Source: CAYQMF01 sp964418595 (GTDB lineage Bacteria; Planctomycetota; UBA1135; UBA2386). Taken from it: a stretch of 6,296 bases of DNA. Made by a program: the position numbers and the translations under genes. Position 1 is the stretch's first letter. The number at the start of each line of letters is the position of its first letter. This document shows, one piece after another, positions 1 through 6,211 of this stretch. Below the pieces are notes generated by a model. The model was given only the letters and a program-made list of their open reading frames with translations, ran no database searches and was not told the DNA's origin. Location: contig CAYQMF010000201.1 of the NCBI GenBank assembly GCA_964418595.1, positions 1-6,296 of the forward strand, in the 5' to 3' direction.

Positions 1-606
1 GCCGGCGCCGACGGTGTGAAGGACGGCATCGGGCCGGGCAGCATCTGCACCACGCGCGTCGTGACCGGCGTCGGCGTGCCGCAGCTCACCGCGATCCTCG
101 ACTGCGCCGCGGTGGCCGCGCCGAAGGGTGTGCCGATCATCGCCGACGGCGGGATCCGTTCGTCGGGCGACATCGCCAAGGCGCTGGCCGCCGGCGCCAG
201 CTCCGTGATGCTCGGCAGCCTGCTGGCCGGGCTCGAGGAGGCGCCGGGCGAGACCATCATGTATCGCGGCCGCACCTTCAAGGCGATCCGCGGCATGGGC
301 TCGCTCGGCGCGATGGAGGCCGGCAGCGCCGACCGCTACGCGCAGGGCGAGGTGCGCGACAAGGTCAAGTTCGTGCCGGAGGGCGTCGAGGGCATGGTGC
401 CCACCAAGGGCAAACTCGCCGACTTCGTCTACCAGCTCGTCGGCGGCATCCGGTCGGCGATGGGCTACTGCGGGGTGCGCACGCTCGGCGAGCTGTGCGA
501 GCACGCGCGCTTCATCCGGGTGAGCGCGGCGACGCTGAAGGAGTCGCACCCGCACGACGTGATGATCACCAAGGAATCCCCCAACTACAGCGCGGAGGGC
601 ATGTGA
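1..606 (+). CDS. guaB: IMP dehydrogenase, C-terminal 201 residues (5' end outside window)
   Basis: IMP dehydrogenase oxidises IMP to XMP with NAD+, the committed step of guanine nucleotide synthesis in the cytoplasm. The reading frame is open at base 1, so only the C-terminal part of the TIM barrel is present. Visible landmarks are the catalytic loop GPGSICTTR with the nucleophilic Cys at codon 16 (bases 46-48), the phosphate-binding ADGGIRSSGDI segment, the RGMGSLGAM segment, and the mobile-flap Arg-Tyr pair at codons 112-113 followed by AQGE. The C-terminus (KESHPHDVMITKESPNY) is the usual end of bacterial GuaB, so the 3' end is intact. The residue just before GIGPGS is Asp (bases 22-24) where Val is the usual residue in bacterial enzymes. 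The stop overlaps the guaA start by 4 bp. Family identification is essentially certain. Confidence 0.96.
   Translation, partial: AGADGVKDGIGPGSICTTRVVTGVGVPQLTAILDCAAVAAPKGVPIIADGGIRSSGDIAKALAAGASSVMLGSLLAGLEEAPGETIMYRGRTFKAIRGMGSLGAMEAGSADRYAQGEVRDKVKFVPEGVEGMVPTKGKLADFVYQLVGGIRSAMGYCGVRTLGELCEHARFIRVSAATLKESHPHDVMITKESPNYSAEGM
594..599 (+). promoter_or_regulatory. Shine-Dalgarno sequence for guaA
   Basis: GGAGGG lies inside the last codons of guaB, three bases before the GTG at 603 (five bases if GGAG is taken as the core). It supports the GTG at 603 over the upstream in-frame start at 495 and the downstream GTG at 636. Spacing is on the short side, as is common for overlapping, translationally coupled genes. 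Confidence 0.6.
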
Positions 607-2168
607 AGCAGCGCAACGCCAAGGCAGCGGGCGGCGTGTTGATCGTCGACTTCGGCACCCAGTACTGCCAGCTCATCGCGCGCCGCGTCCGCGAGATGGG
701 CGTCTACTCCACGATCACGACGCCGGCCGGCGCCATGGCGGCGTTTGCGGCACAGCGGCCGCAGGCGGTGATCCTGTCGGGCGGGCCGCGCAGCGTGTAC
801 GAGAAGGACGCCCCGGTGCTCGACGTCGCGTTGGCGAAGCAGGGCGTGCCGGTGCTCGGCATCTGCTACGGGCTGCAATGGCTCGCCCACAACCTCGGCG
901 GCAGGGTCGAGCCGGATCAGACCGGACACGAATACGGGCGCACGGAGCTCGCGGTCGCGCGGCCGAGCCGCCTGCTGGACGGCGTGCGCGAGGGGAGCGT
1001 GGTGTGGATGTCGCACGGCGATCGCGTCACCGCGCTGCCGCGCGGGTTCACCGTGGTGGCGGGCAGTGGCCCGTGTCCCGTGGCGGCCACCGTCGACGAC
1101 GAGCGACGCATCTACGGCCTGCAGTTCCATCCGGAGGTCGCGCACAGCGAGCAGGGCATGCTCGTCCTGCGCAACTTCGTCCTCGGCATCGCCGACTGCA
1201 CGCCCGACTGGAACCCGCAGGGGATCGCCGAGACCAAGATCGAGGCGGTGCGCCGGCAGGTGGGGCCGGAGGGTGAAGTCGTGATGGGGCTGTCGGGCGG
1301 CGTCGACTCGTCGGTGGCCGCGGTGCTGATCCATCGCGCGATCGGTTCGCGGCTGCACTGCGTCTTCGTCGACAACGGCCTGCTCCGCCAGGGCGAGCGC
1401 GAGGGCGTGCAGGCGTTGTTCCGCGACGAGTACCACATGGACGTGATCACCGTCGATGCCCGCGACCGCTTCCTCGAGGCGCTCGCCGGCGTCAGTGACC
1501 CGGAGCTGAAGCGCAAGACCATCGGCCGCGTCTTCATCGACGTGTTCCGCGACGCGGCGGCGCGGCTGCCGCGCGCGCGCTTCCTCGGCCAGGGCACGCT
1601 CTATCCCGACGTGATCGAGTCGGTGGCCGCGCACGGCGGCGTGACCGCGACGATCAAGAGCCACCACAACGTCGGCGGCCTCCCCGACGACCTGGACATG
1701 GAGCTGGTCGAGCCGCTGCGCGACCTGTTCAAGGACGAGGTCCGCGCCATCGGCCGCGAACTCGGCCTGCCGCCGAGCCTCGTCGACCGGCAGCCCTTCC
1801 CCGGCCCGGGCCTCGCCGTGCGCTGCCCGGGCGCCCTCACCGGCGAGCGCCTCGAGATGCTGCGCCAGGCCGACGCGATCGTGCGCGAGGAGATCGAGGC
1901 CAAGGGCCTGCACAAGGACCTGTGGCAGTACTTCGCCGTGTTCCTGCCGGTCCGCTCCGTGGGGGTGATGGGCGACCAGCGCACCTACGAGCACGCGATC
2001 GCCGTGCGCGTCGTCAGCAGCCGCGACGGCATGACCGCCGACTGGGAGTGTCTGCCGGTCGACATCCTGCGCCGCATCAGCAACCGCATCATCAACGAGG
2101 TGCGCGGCATCAACCGCGTCGTGCTCGACATCACGTCGAAGCCGCCGGGCACGATCGAGTGGGAGTGA
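603..2168 (+). CDS. guaA: GMP synthase (glutamine-hydrolysing), complete
   Basis: GuaA aminates XMP to GMP using ATP and the ammonia released from glutamine. The chosen GTG start gives 521 residues, close to the 525 of the E. coli enzyme, with a short leader before the conserved VDFGTQY strand. The class I glutamine amidotransferase domain (about residues 10-200) has its nucleophile Cys88 in GICYG and the His176/Glu178 pair in FHPEV. The ATP-pyrophosphatase domain carries the P-loop SGGVDSS at 231-237. The C-terminal dimerisation/XMP-binding domain shows PFPGPGLAVR and ends in SKPPGTIEWE, the normal family terminus. The gene overlaps guaB by the four bases GTGA, implying one transcript with coupled translation. 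An open frame extends upstream to 495, but that part is guaB sequence read out of frame. The stop is only 18 bp from the stop of the convergent barrel gene, and I see no convincing terminator between them. Confidence 0.97.
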   Translation: MKQRNAKAAGGVLIVDFGTQYCQLIARRVREMGVYSTITTPAGAMAAFAAQRPQAVILSGGPRSVYEKDAPVLDVALAKQGVPVLGICYGLQWLAHNLGGRVEPDQTGHEYGRTELAVARPSRLLDGVREGSVVWMSHGDRVTALPRGFTVVAGSGPCPVAATVDDERRIYGLQFHPEVAHSEQGMLVLRNFVLGIADCTPDWNPQGIAETKIEAVRRQVGPEGEVVMGLSGGVDSSVAAVLIHRAIGSRLHCVFVDNGLLRQGEREGVQALFRDEYHMDVITVDARDRFLEALAGVSDPELKRKTIGRVFIDVFRDAAARLPRARFLGQGTLYPDVIESVAAHGGVTATIKSHHNVGGLPDDLDMELVEPLRDLFKDEVRAIGRELGLPPSLVDRQPFPGPGLAVRCPGALTGERLEMLRQADAIVREEIEAKGLHKDLWQYFAVFLPVRSVGVMGDQRTYEHAIAVRVVSSRDGMTADWECLPVDILRRISNRIINEVRGINRVVLDITSKPPGTIEWE

Positions 2169-2186
2169 GCGGCCCGCGCCCAGGCA

Positions 2187-4442
2187 CTAGAGCCGGGTAC
2201 GGAAGTAGACGAAGGTGATGTAGGCGCCGTAGTCGTCGAGGCCGCCGCTCTGCTGCACGTCCTCCAGGTAGTCGACGCGGCGGAACATCACGCCGAGGTC
2301 GCTCGCGGAGCAGGCCTTCACGCTGAGGTCGGCGCGCACGTCGAACACCTGCACGTCGAAGGTCCCGCGCGTGCTGGTGTAGGCGCCCGACAGCTCGAGG
2401 TTGGTGCGGCGGGCCAGCGGCCACTTCGCCCCCGCGCTCACCGTGTGCGTCTCGCCGTCGAAGCCGACCAGCGTCGGCACCGGCGTGGGGACGGGGTCGA
2501 AGTAGAAGTTGGTGAGCGTGCGCGACTCGAGGTCGGTGAAGGCGTAGCTGGTCCACAGCTCGCGGTCCGCTTCGAGCGTGAGGCCGAACGCGACGCCGGA
2601 GGTCCACGCTTCGAGGCGCGTGCCGGACACGTCGTTGGTCTTGCGGCGGTTGTCGGTGAAGACCTCCACCCAGAACCGCTCCGGCTGGTAGCGGAGCCGG
2701 CCCTCGAGGCCGCGCACGTCGTCGTCGGCCAGCTCGTGCAGTTGCAGGCCGCTCTGCCCGAAGTCGCGCCAGCCGAAAGACGCGGTCCAGCGGTCGGTCG
2801 GCTGCCAACGCGCGTCGGCGAACACGCCGTCGTCCTGCACGCGCCCGCGCCGGTAGTCGGCGTCGCCGGCCTCGAGGTCGGGCACGCGCAGCCACTCGCG
2901 CGCAAAGCCGTAGCCGCCGAGCAGGGTGAGGCTCGCGTGCGGCCGCACCTGCAGGCCGACGGAGCCTTCGAGCGTGCGCTGCGCGGTGCGCGGCGCGAGC
3001 AGGAGCGACGTGGTCGTCGAGCTGTTGAGCGTGGGATAGCGGACGAAGTCGGTCTGCGCGACGCGCAGATCTTCTTCGTGGTCGCGCCAGCGCAGGTCGC
3101 CGACGACGGCGAGGTCGTCGGTCATCTCGTAGGTCGAGGTCACGTCCACGAGCCACGTCTGCGCGCCGCCTTCCGCGAGCGACACCGTCGACGCCTCGAA
3201 CTCGGCGATGTCGAAGCCCGTGCTTCGGCCGTTGCCGCGGATGCGGCGATCCAGCGTGATCACCCGCGCCTTGGCGTCGAGCGACAGCGGCCCCAACGTC
3301 TGCGCCAGGCTCACCCGCCCGCCGGGTCCGCGCAGCGTGCTCGCCGACTCGAAGTCCTCGCTCTCGATGGCCAGCGGGTTCTGGGGCGCCGGCCGGCTGT
3401 AGACCCAGCGGTCCACGTCGCCGTCCTCGCGGTAGTCGACGGCGGCGGTGGCGCGCAGGCCGAGGAGCGTGCCGCGCACGCCCAGCTCGGCGTGGTCGGA
3501 GTCGTGCTGGCGTGGGCTCGACACGCCGGTGACGGTGGTGATCGGGTTGACGTTGCGGTTGCCGATGCGGCGGGCCAGCCAGAAGCCGTCCTGCAGGCGG
3601 CGCGTGAACGCGGCGAACACGCTGGCGTCTTCGCCGAGCTCGACGTCGAGGTCGAAGCCCCACTCCTCGCTGCGCCGGTCGACGCGGTGGAAGTCACCGC
3701 GGGCGCGGTAGAGGAACGCATCGCGGTGGAAGCGGGCCTTGGCGGTGAAGGCGTCGTCGCGCGCGAACTCGCCGCGCAGGCGCATGGAGGGGTCCTCGAG
3801 ATCGCGCAGCGACACCTCGGCGCGATCGAGGAGGGAGCCTTCGCCGCCGCGTGCGGTCAGGTCGACGTCGGTGAGGCGCACGCCGCCGTCGAGGTTGAGG
3901 TCGCTCTCGTAGCGCTCGCGGGCGCCGAACACGTTGACGAAGCGGTAGCCGGCGCGCGCCATGAGGCTCAGCTCGTAGCCGAGCGTGCCGCGCGGCGGCA
4001 GGGGGGTCACGTCGAGCGGCGGCGGCGCGAGGTCGATGGGCAGCTTGGGCCGCGGCGTGCGGTCGAGTTGCGGCGACCACGGGTGCGCCGCGGTGCGCAC
4101 CGCGCGCGCGTCGGCGTGGCAGCGGGCGCAGGCCGCCGCGGTCACCGCCGTCGGACGCACCAGCGCCTGCGTCGGGTCGAGCGCGCTCGCCACGTGCTCG
4201 CCCTGCTCGCCGTGGCAGCTCGTGCAGGCCGCGGCGCCGGCGGCGAGGCTGCTGTGCGGGGTGAACGCGAGCGCCTTCACCGCGGCCGGGTGACACACGT
4301 TGCAGGTGTCGCGGCGGACGGGCGTGGTCGGCGTGGGTGCGGGCCGCGTCCCGGGGTCGCCCCCCGGTGCCGCGAACGGCAACGACAGAAACGGCAGGAA
4401 CGCGCACAGCGCGACGGCGAAGCGGGGGCGACGCATGCTCAC
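2187..4442 (-). CDS. Three-haem c-type cytochrome fused to an MtrB/PioB-like outer-membrane beta-barrel
   Basis: Predicted outer-membrane component of an electron conduit, 751 residues. A Sec signal peptide (Arg-rich start, hydrophobic core about residues 8-24, likely cleavage near 25) is followed by three haem-attachment motifs: CNVCH 47-51, CTSCH 73-77 and CARCH 105-109. His63, His83 and His120 are placed to act as distal ligands. A Pro-rich linker (about 128-152) leads into ~600 residues of alternating polar/hydrophobic strands with Asp/Arg/Gly-rich turns, finishing in YITFVYFRTRL. This is typical of a large porin-like barrel and similar in size to MtrB, the family that sheathes MtrA cytochromes. 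The GTG at 4442 gives a 4-bp GTGA overlap with the upstream cytochrome gene; an ATG two codons later (4436) is an equally plausible start. Mature-protein Cys residues are the six haem cysteines plus Cys711. The barrel assignment rests on composition, periodicity and context, not a database hit. Fused haems are not part of standard MtrB. Confidence 0.85.
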   Translation of the reverse strand: MSMRRPRFAVALCAFLPFLSLPFAAPGGDPGTRPAPTPTTPVRRDTCNVCHPAAVKALAFTPHSSLAAGAAACTSCHGEQGEHVASALDPTQALVRPTAVTAAACARCHADARAVRTAAHPWSPQLDRTPRPKLPIDLAPPPLDVTPLPPRGTLGYELSLMARAGYRFVNVFGARERYESDLNLDGGVRLTDVDLTARGGEGSLLDRAEVSLRDLEDPSMRLRGEFARDDAFTAKARFHRDAFLYRARGDFHRVDRRSEEWGFDLDVELGEDASVFAAFTRRLQDGFWLARRIGNRNVNPITTVTGVSSPRQHDSDHAELGVRGTLLGLRATAAVDYREDGDVDRWVYSRPAPQNPLAIESEDFESASTLRGPGGRVSLAQTLGPLSLDAKARVITLDRRIRGNGRSTGFDIAEFEASTVSLAEGGAQTWLVDVTSTYEMTDDLAVVGDLRWRDHEEDLRVAQTDFVRYPTLNSSTTTSLLLAPRTAQRTLEGSVGLQVRPHASLTLLGGYGFAREWLRVPDLEAGDADYRRGRVQDDGVFADARWQPTDRWTASFGWRDFGQSGLQLHELADDDVRGLEGRLRYQPERFWVEVFTDNRRKTNDVSGTRLEAWTSGVAFGLTLEADRELWTSYAFTDLESRTLTNFYFDPVPTPVPTLVGFDGETHTVSAGAKWPLARRTNLELSGAYTSTRGTFDVQVFDVRADLSVKACSASDLGVMFRRVDYLEDVQQSGGLDDYGAYITFVYFRTRL
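4116..4304 (-). other. N-terminal three-haem cassette of the barrel protein
   Basis: These bases encode residues 47-109 of the fusion protein and hold three CxxCH motifs spaced 26 and 32 residues apart. The first two have the layout CNVCH...H63...CTSCHGEQGEH83. This resembles the CxxCH...H...CxxCHGPGxLH pairs of the neighbouring 18-haem cytochrome, which suggests the domain was derived from a related multihaem cytochrome. As it lies between the signal peptide and the barrel, it should sit on the periplasmic side. That placement is inferred from normal barrel topology. Confidence 0.8.
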
Positions 4443-6088
4443 CGGAACAGGAACCGCGAGTGGTTGCTGCCGTGCACCTGCGTGTGGCAGTTGAGGCAGT
4501 TCGTGAACAGCGCGCCCTGCGTCTGGTCGTGGAAGATCGGGAAGTCAGCGTGGCACTGCAGGCAGGACTGCTGCGTGGTGTGCTGCTTCAACAGGCGCTT
4601 GTTGGACGCGCCGTGCGGCGTGTGGCACGCGACGCAGCCGTCGGAGCGCGACGCCTGGTGCGCGAACACGAACGGGCCCGCGTACTCGCTGTGGCACTGC
4701 ACGCAGCGTGTCTCGCGCAGCTCGAGGTCGCGCAGCTTGGGCCGCGCGCCGTGCGGGTCGTGGCAGTCGCTGCAGCCCATCGCGCCCTCCGGCACCGGAT
4801 GGTGGTTGGGCTGCTGGAACTGCGTCGCGACCGCGACGTGGCAGCTCGCGCAGCGGCGCTCCGCGTCCTTGCGCACCTCGCCGCGTGGCGGCGCGGGCGA
4901 GTGGCAGGACACGCAGCCCACGTCGTTCTTGAAGTGCGCGCCGGCCGCGACGTGCACCAGCTTCTCCTCGCCGGCGTGGCACTTGCCGCACACGTCGCGC
5001 TGCGCGGCGGCCGGCGTGTCGCGCACGGCGTCGACGAGGTCGGGGCGCCCGCCGGCGCGCGCGTGCGCTTCGGCACCGCCATGGCACGCACCGCAGCCCT
5101 CGGCGAGCGGCCGGTCGGGTGCACCGAGGCTCGCGTGCGTGGTGAGGTGGCGGCTCGTGAACGCGGGCGCGTGGCACGTCTCGCAGAGGGCGTTGGTCGG
5201 CGCGCTCGCGGCCGGCACTACCGAGGCGCGGCTCGTCGCGCGTTCCTTCGCCCGATGCACCGTGTGGCACGTCGCGCACGTGAGGTCTTCGCTCAGGAAG
5301 GGCGCGCGCCGGTCGCGCCAGTGGAACGCCTCCGCGTCGACGTCCTCATGGCAGCTCCGGCACGTGGCGACGCCATCGCCGGCGCGGTCGGGGCGGGTGA
5401 TCAGGCGCGCCAGCCCGCCGGTGGCGGCGTGCAGCGAGCCGGGCCCGTGGCAGGTCTCGCAGCCTTCGGCCGTCGCGCCTGCCGCGAGGTGCGCGTGCGC
5501 GCTCGCGGCGAGCAGCTCGTCGCGGAGCGGATGGCAGGTGATGCACTCCGGCGCGCCGATCGCCGTTGCTTCGCTGGCCGCCTGCGCGCGCCGCGTCTCG
5601 AACGCGACTCCCGCATGCGGCGCGGGCCCGTGCGTCGCGTGCACCTTGTGGCAGCTCGTGCAGGTCTTGCCGGCCGCTAGGAAGCCTTCGAGGTCGCCGC
5701 CGTGCGAGCGCGCCGCTTGGGCGTGGCAGCGCCCGCAGAACTGCACGACGCCGCGGCCGAGCGCGGGGGGATGGGTGATCAGCTCGGGGTCGTTGTCCGC
5801 GTGGTTGGCGTGCAGCTTGCCGGGCCCATGGCAGGTCTCGCAGCCCTGCAGGCGACCGGCCGCGATCACCGGCGCGTGCGCACCGTGGGTGATCGCGTCG
5901 AACTGCTCCTCGTGGCAGTCCTTGCAGGTCGCGACGTCGACGTACTCGCCGCGGCGGGGGAAGGGCGCGGTCTTGTCCTGGGCTGCTCGAGGGTCGCTCC
6001 GATCCGGCGACAGGGCGACCACGAACGGCAGGAACAGCACAGCGGCGCGGACGACGCCACGGGCGCGAGGGCTTGCGCGTTGGACCAT
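4439..6088 (-). CDS. 18-haem periplasmic c-type cytochrome with MtrA/DmsE-type C-terminus
   Basis: Predicted exported electron-transfer cytochrome of 549 residues. The ATG at 6088 was chosen because it is followed directly by a Sec signal peptide (Arg residues at 4-14, hydrophobic core about 15-26). The frame is open further upstream to 6241, but that would run over the miaB start. Eighteen CxxCH motifs begin at residues 55, 83, 118, 143, 182, 210, 243, 271, 302, 332, 367, 392, 413, 439, 462, 485, 509 and 531. There are 28 further His residues, enough for bis-His ligation of all haems. The last six haems carry the MtrA/DmsE/PioA signature: GPFVFAH, CHTPHGASN, a Leu-Leu-Lys segment, and the end CHTQVHGSN...FLFR. 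Canonical MtrA has ten haems; here the N-terminal part is expanded by three four-haem repeats. The downstream barrel gene overlaps by 4 bp, so the two products are probably made together. It most likely inserts into that barrel as a trans-outer-membrane wire. Electron-flow direction is unknown. Confidence 0.9.
   Translation of the reverse strand: MVQRASPRARGVVRAAVLFLPFVVALSPDRSDPRAAQDKTAPFPRRGEYVDVATCKDCHEEQFDAITHGAHAPVIAAGRLQGCETCHGPGKLHANHADNDPELITHPPALGRGVVQFCGRCHAQAARSHGGDLEGFLAAGKTCTSCHKVHATHGPAPHAGVAFETRRAQAASEATAIGAPECITCHPLRDELLAASAHAHLAAGATAEGCETCHGPGSLHAATGGLARLITRPDRAGDGVATCRSCHEDVDAEAFHWRDRRAPFLSEDLTCATCHTVHRAKERATSRASVVPAASAPTNALCETCHAPAFTSRHLTTHASLGAPDRPLAEGCGACHGGAEAHARAGGRPDLVDAVRDTPAAAQRDVCGKCHAGEEKLVHVAAGAHFKNDVGCVSCHSPAPPRGEVRKDAERRCASCHVAVATQFQQPNHHPVPEGAMGCSDCHDPHGARPKLRDLELRETRCVQCHSEYAGPFVFAHQASRSDGCVACHTPHGASNKRLLKQHTTQQSCLQCHADFPIFHDQTQGALFTNCLNCHTQVHGSNHSRFLFR
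4880..5185 (-). repeat. Four-haem repeat unit 3 of the cytochrome (more diverged)
   Basis: This encodes residues 302-403, with haems at Cys302, 332, 367 and 392. It keeps the same order (CETCH, GCGACHGGAEAH, CGKCH, CVSCH) and nearly the same spacing (30, 35, 25 residues, against 28, 35, 25 in unit 1). The GPG turn after the second haem has become GGA. It is followed directly by the six-haem MtrA/DmsE-like end. Confidence 0.6.
5246..5545 (-). repeat. Four-haem repeat unit 2 of the cytochrome
   Basis: This encodes residues 182-281, with haems at Cys182, 210, 243 and 271. It repeats the order of unit 1: CITCH, GCETCHGPGSLH, CRSCH, CATCHTVH. The GCETCHGPG block is identical to unit 1, and an LIT-R/H-P segment follows it in both units. 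Confidence 0.75.
5630..5926 (-). repeat. Four-haem repeat unit 1 of the cytochrome
   Basis: This encodes residues 55-153, with haems at Cys55, 83, 118 and 143. The pattern is CxxCH, then 28 residues on GCETCHGPGKLH, then CGRCH, then CTSCHKVHATH. It aligns with unit 2 at an offset of 127 residues between the first two haems of each unit, and the shared block is also conserved at DNA level. Confidence 0.75.
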
Positions 6089-6097
6089 CGGGTCCGC

Positions 6098-6103
6098 AGC
6101 GTA
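6098..6103 (-). promoter_or_regulatory. Candidate -10 element for the cytochrome operon
   Basis: Read on the minus strand this is TACGCT, ending nine bases before the ATG at 6088, inside GCTACGCTGCGG. If it is used, the transcript would have almost no 5' leader, which would agree with the lack of a Shine-Dalgarno sequence. It resembles the element before miaB. There is no -35 support. Confidence 0.3.
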
Positions 6104-6193
6104 GCGGCAGCTCCGGCGCCATGGAGCGTTCCCTCTGTGGGGATTGTCCAAGGGGTCGCTCGGCTCGGCGCTCGCCCCCGCCCTCGCGCTCGC

Positions 6194-6199
6194 TACACT
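6194..6199 (+). promoter_or_regulatory. Candidate -10 element for miaB
   Basis: TACACT lies 12 bases before the ATG at 6212, within GCTACACTCGCG. Transcription from it would start only a few bases before the ATG, giving a nearly leaderless message. No -35 box is recognisable at the right distance. Confidence 0.35.
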
Positions 6200-6211
6200 C
6201 GCGCCCCTTCG

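Larger units (their letters stand above)
6089..6211. promoter_or_regulatory. Divergent intergenic region between the cytochrome operon and miaB
   Basis: These 123 bp separate two divergently read start codons and must hold the promoters of both, unless miaB belongs to a longer unit. It contains no credible ORF or RNA gene. Each start is preceded at short distance by a -10-like hexamer, listed separately. I could not find a matching -35 box at 16-18 bp for either. No clear Shine-Dalgarno sequence precedes either start. The miaB-proximal half is rich in GCTCG/CTCGC short repeats. Confidence 0.6.

Noticed and set aside
495..602. N-terminal extension of guaA to an upstream ATG
   Set aside because: The added 36 residues are guaB sequence in another frame, rich in Arg and Gly. 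The GTG at 603 has a Shine-Dalgarno sequence and gives the normal GuaA length.
585..1994. Minus-strand open frame of 469 codons opposite guaA
   Set aside because: It is fully antisense to a confidently identified GuaA, and its His/Arg/Ala-rich translation has no family resemblance.
2172..2198. Possible terminator between the convergent guaA and barrel genes
   Set aside because: Only a weak GCCCG/CGGGT pairing with a 17-base loop and no T-run; not distinguishable from chance at this GC content.
4404..4406. Cys13 of the barrel protein as a lipoprotein lipobox cysteine
   Set aside because: The preceding residues are V-A-L with Leu at -1, which does not fit the lipobox requirement for Gly/Ala/Ser. 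It lies in the hydrophobic core of an ordinary signal peptide.
2445..6104. Very long plus-strand open frame (1219 codons) opposite both conduit genes
   Set aside because: High-GC coding DNA often lacks stops on the opposite strand. Its translation is low-complexity (Arg/Ala/Val-rich, then Trp/Ser-rich from antisense CxxCH codons) with no recognisable domain. The minus-strand frames carry 21 haem motifs and two signal peptides.
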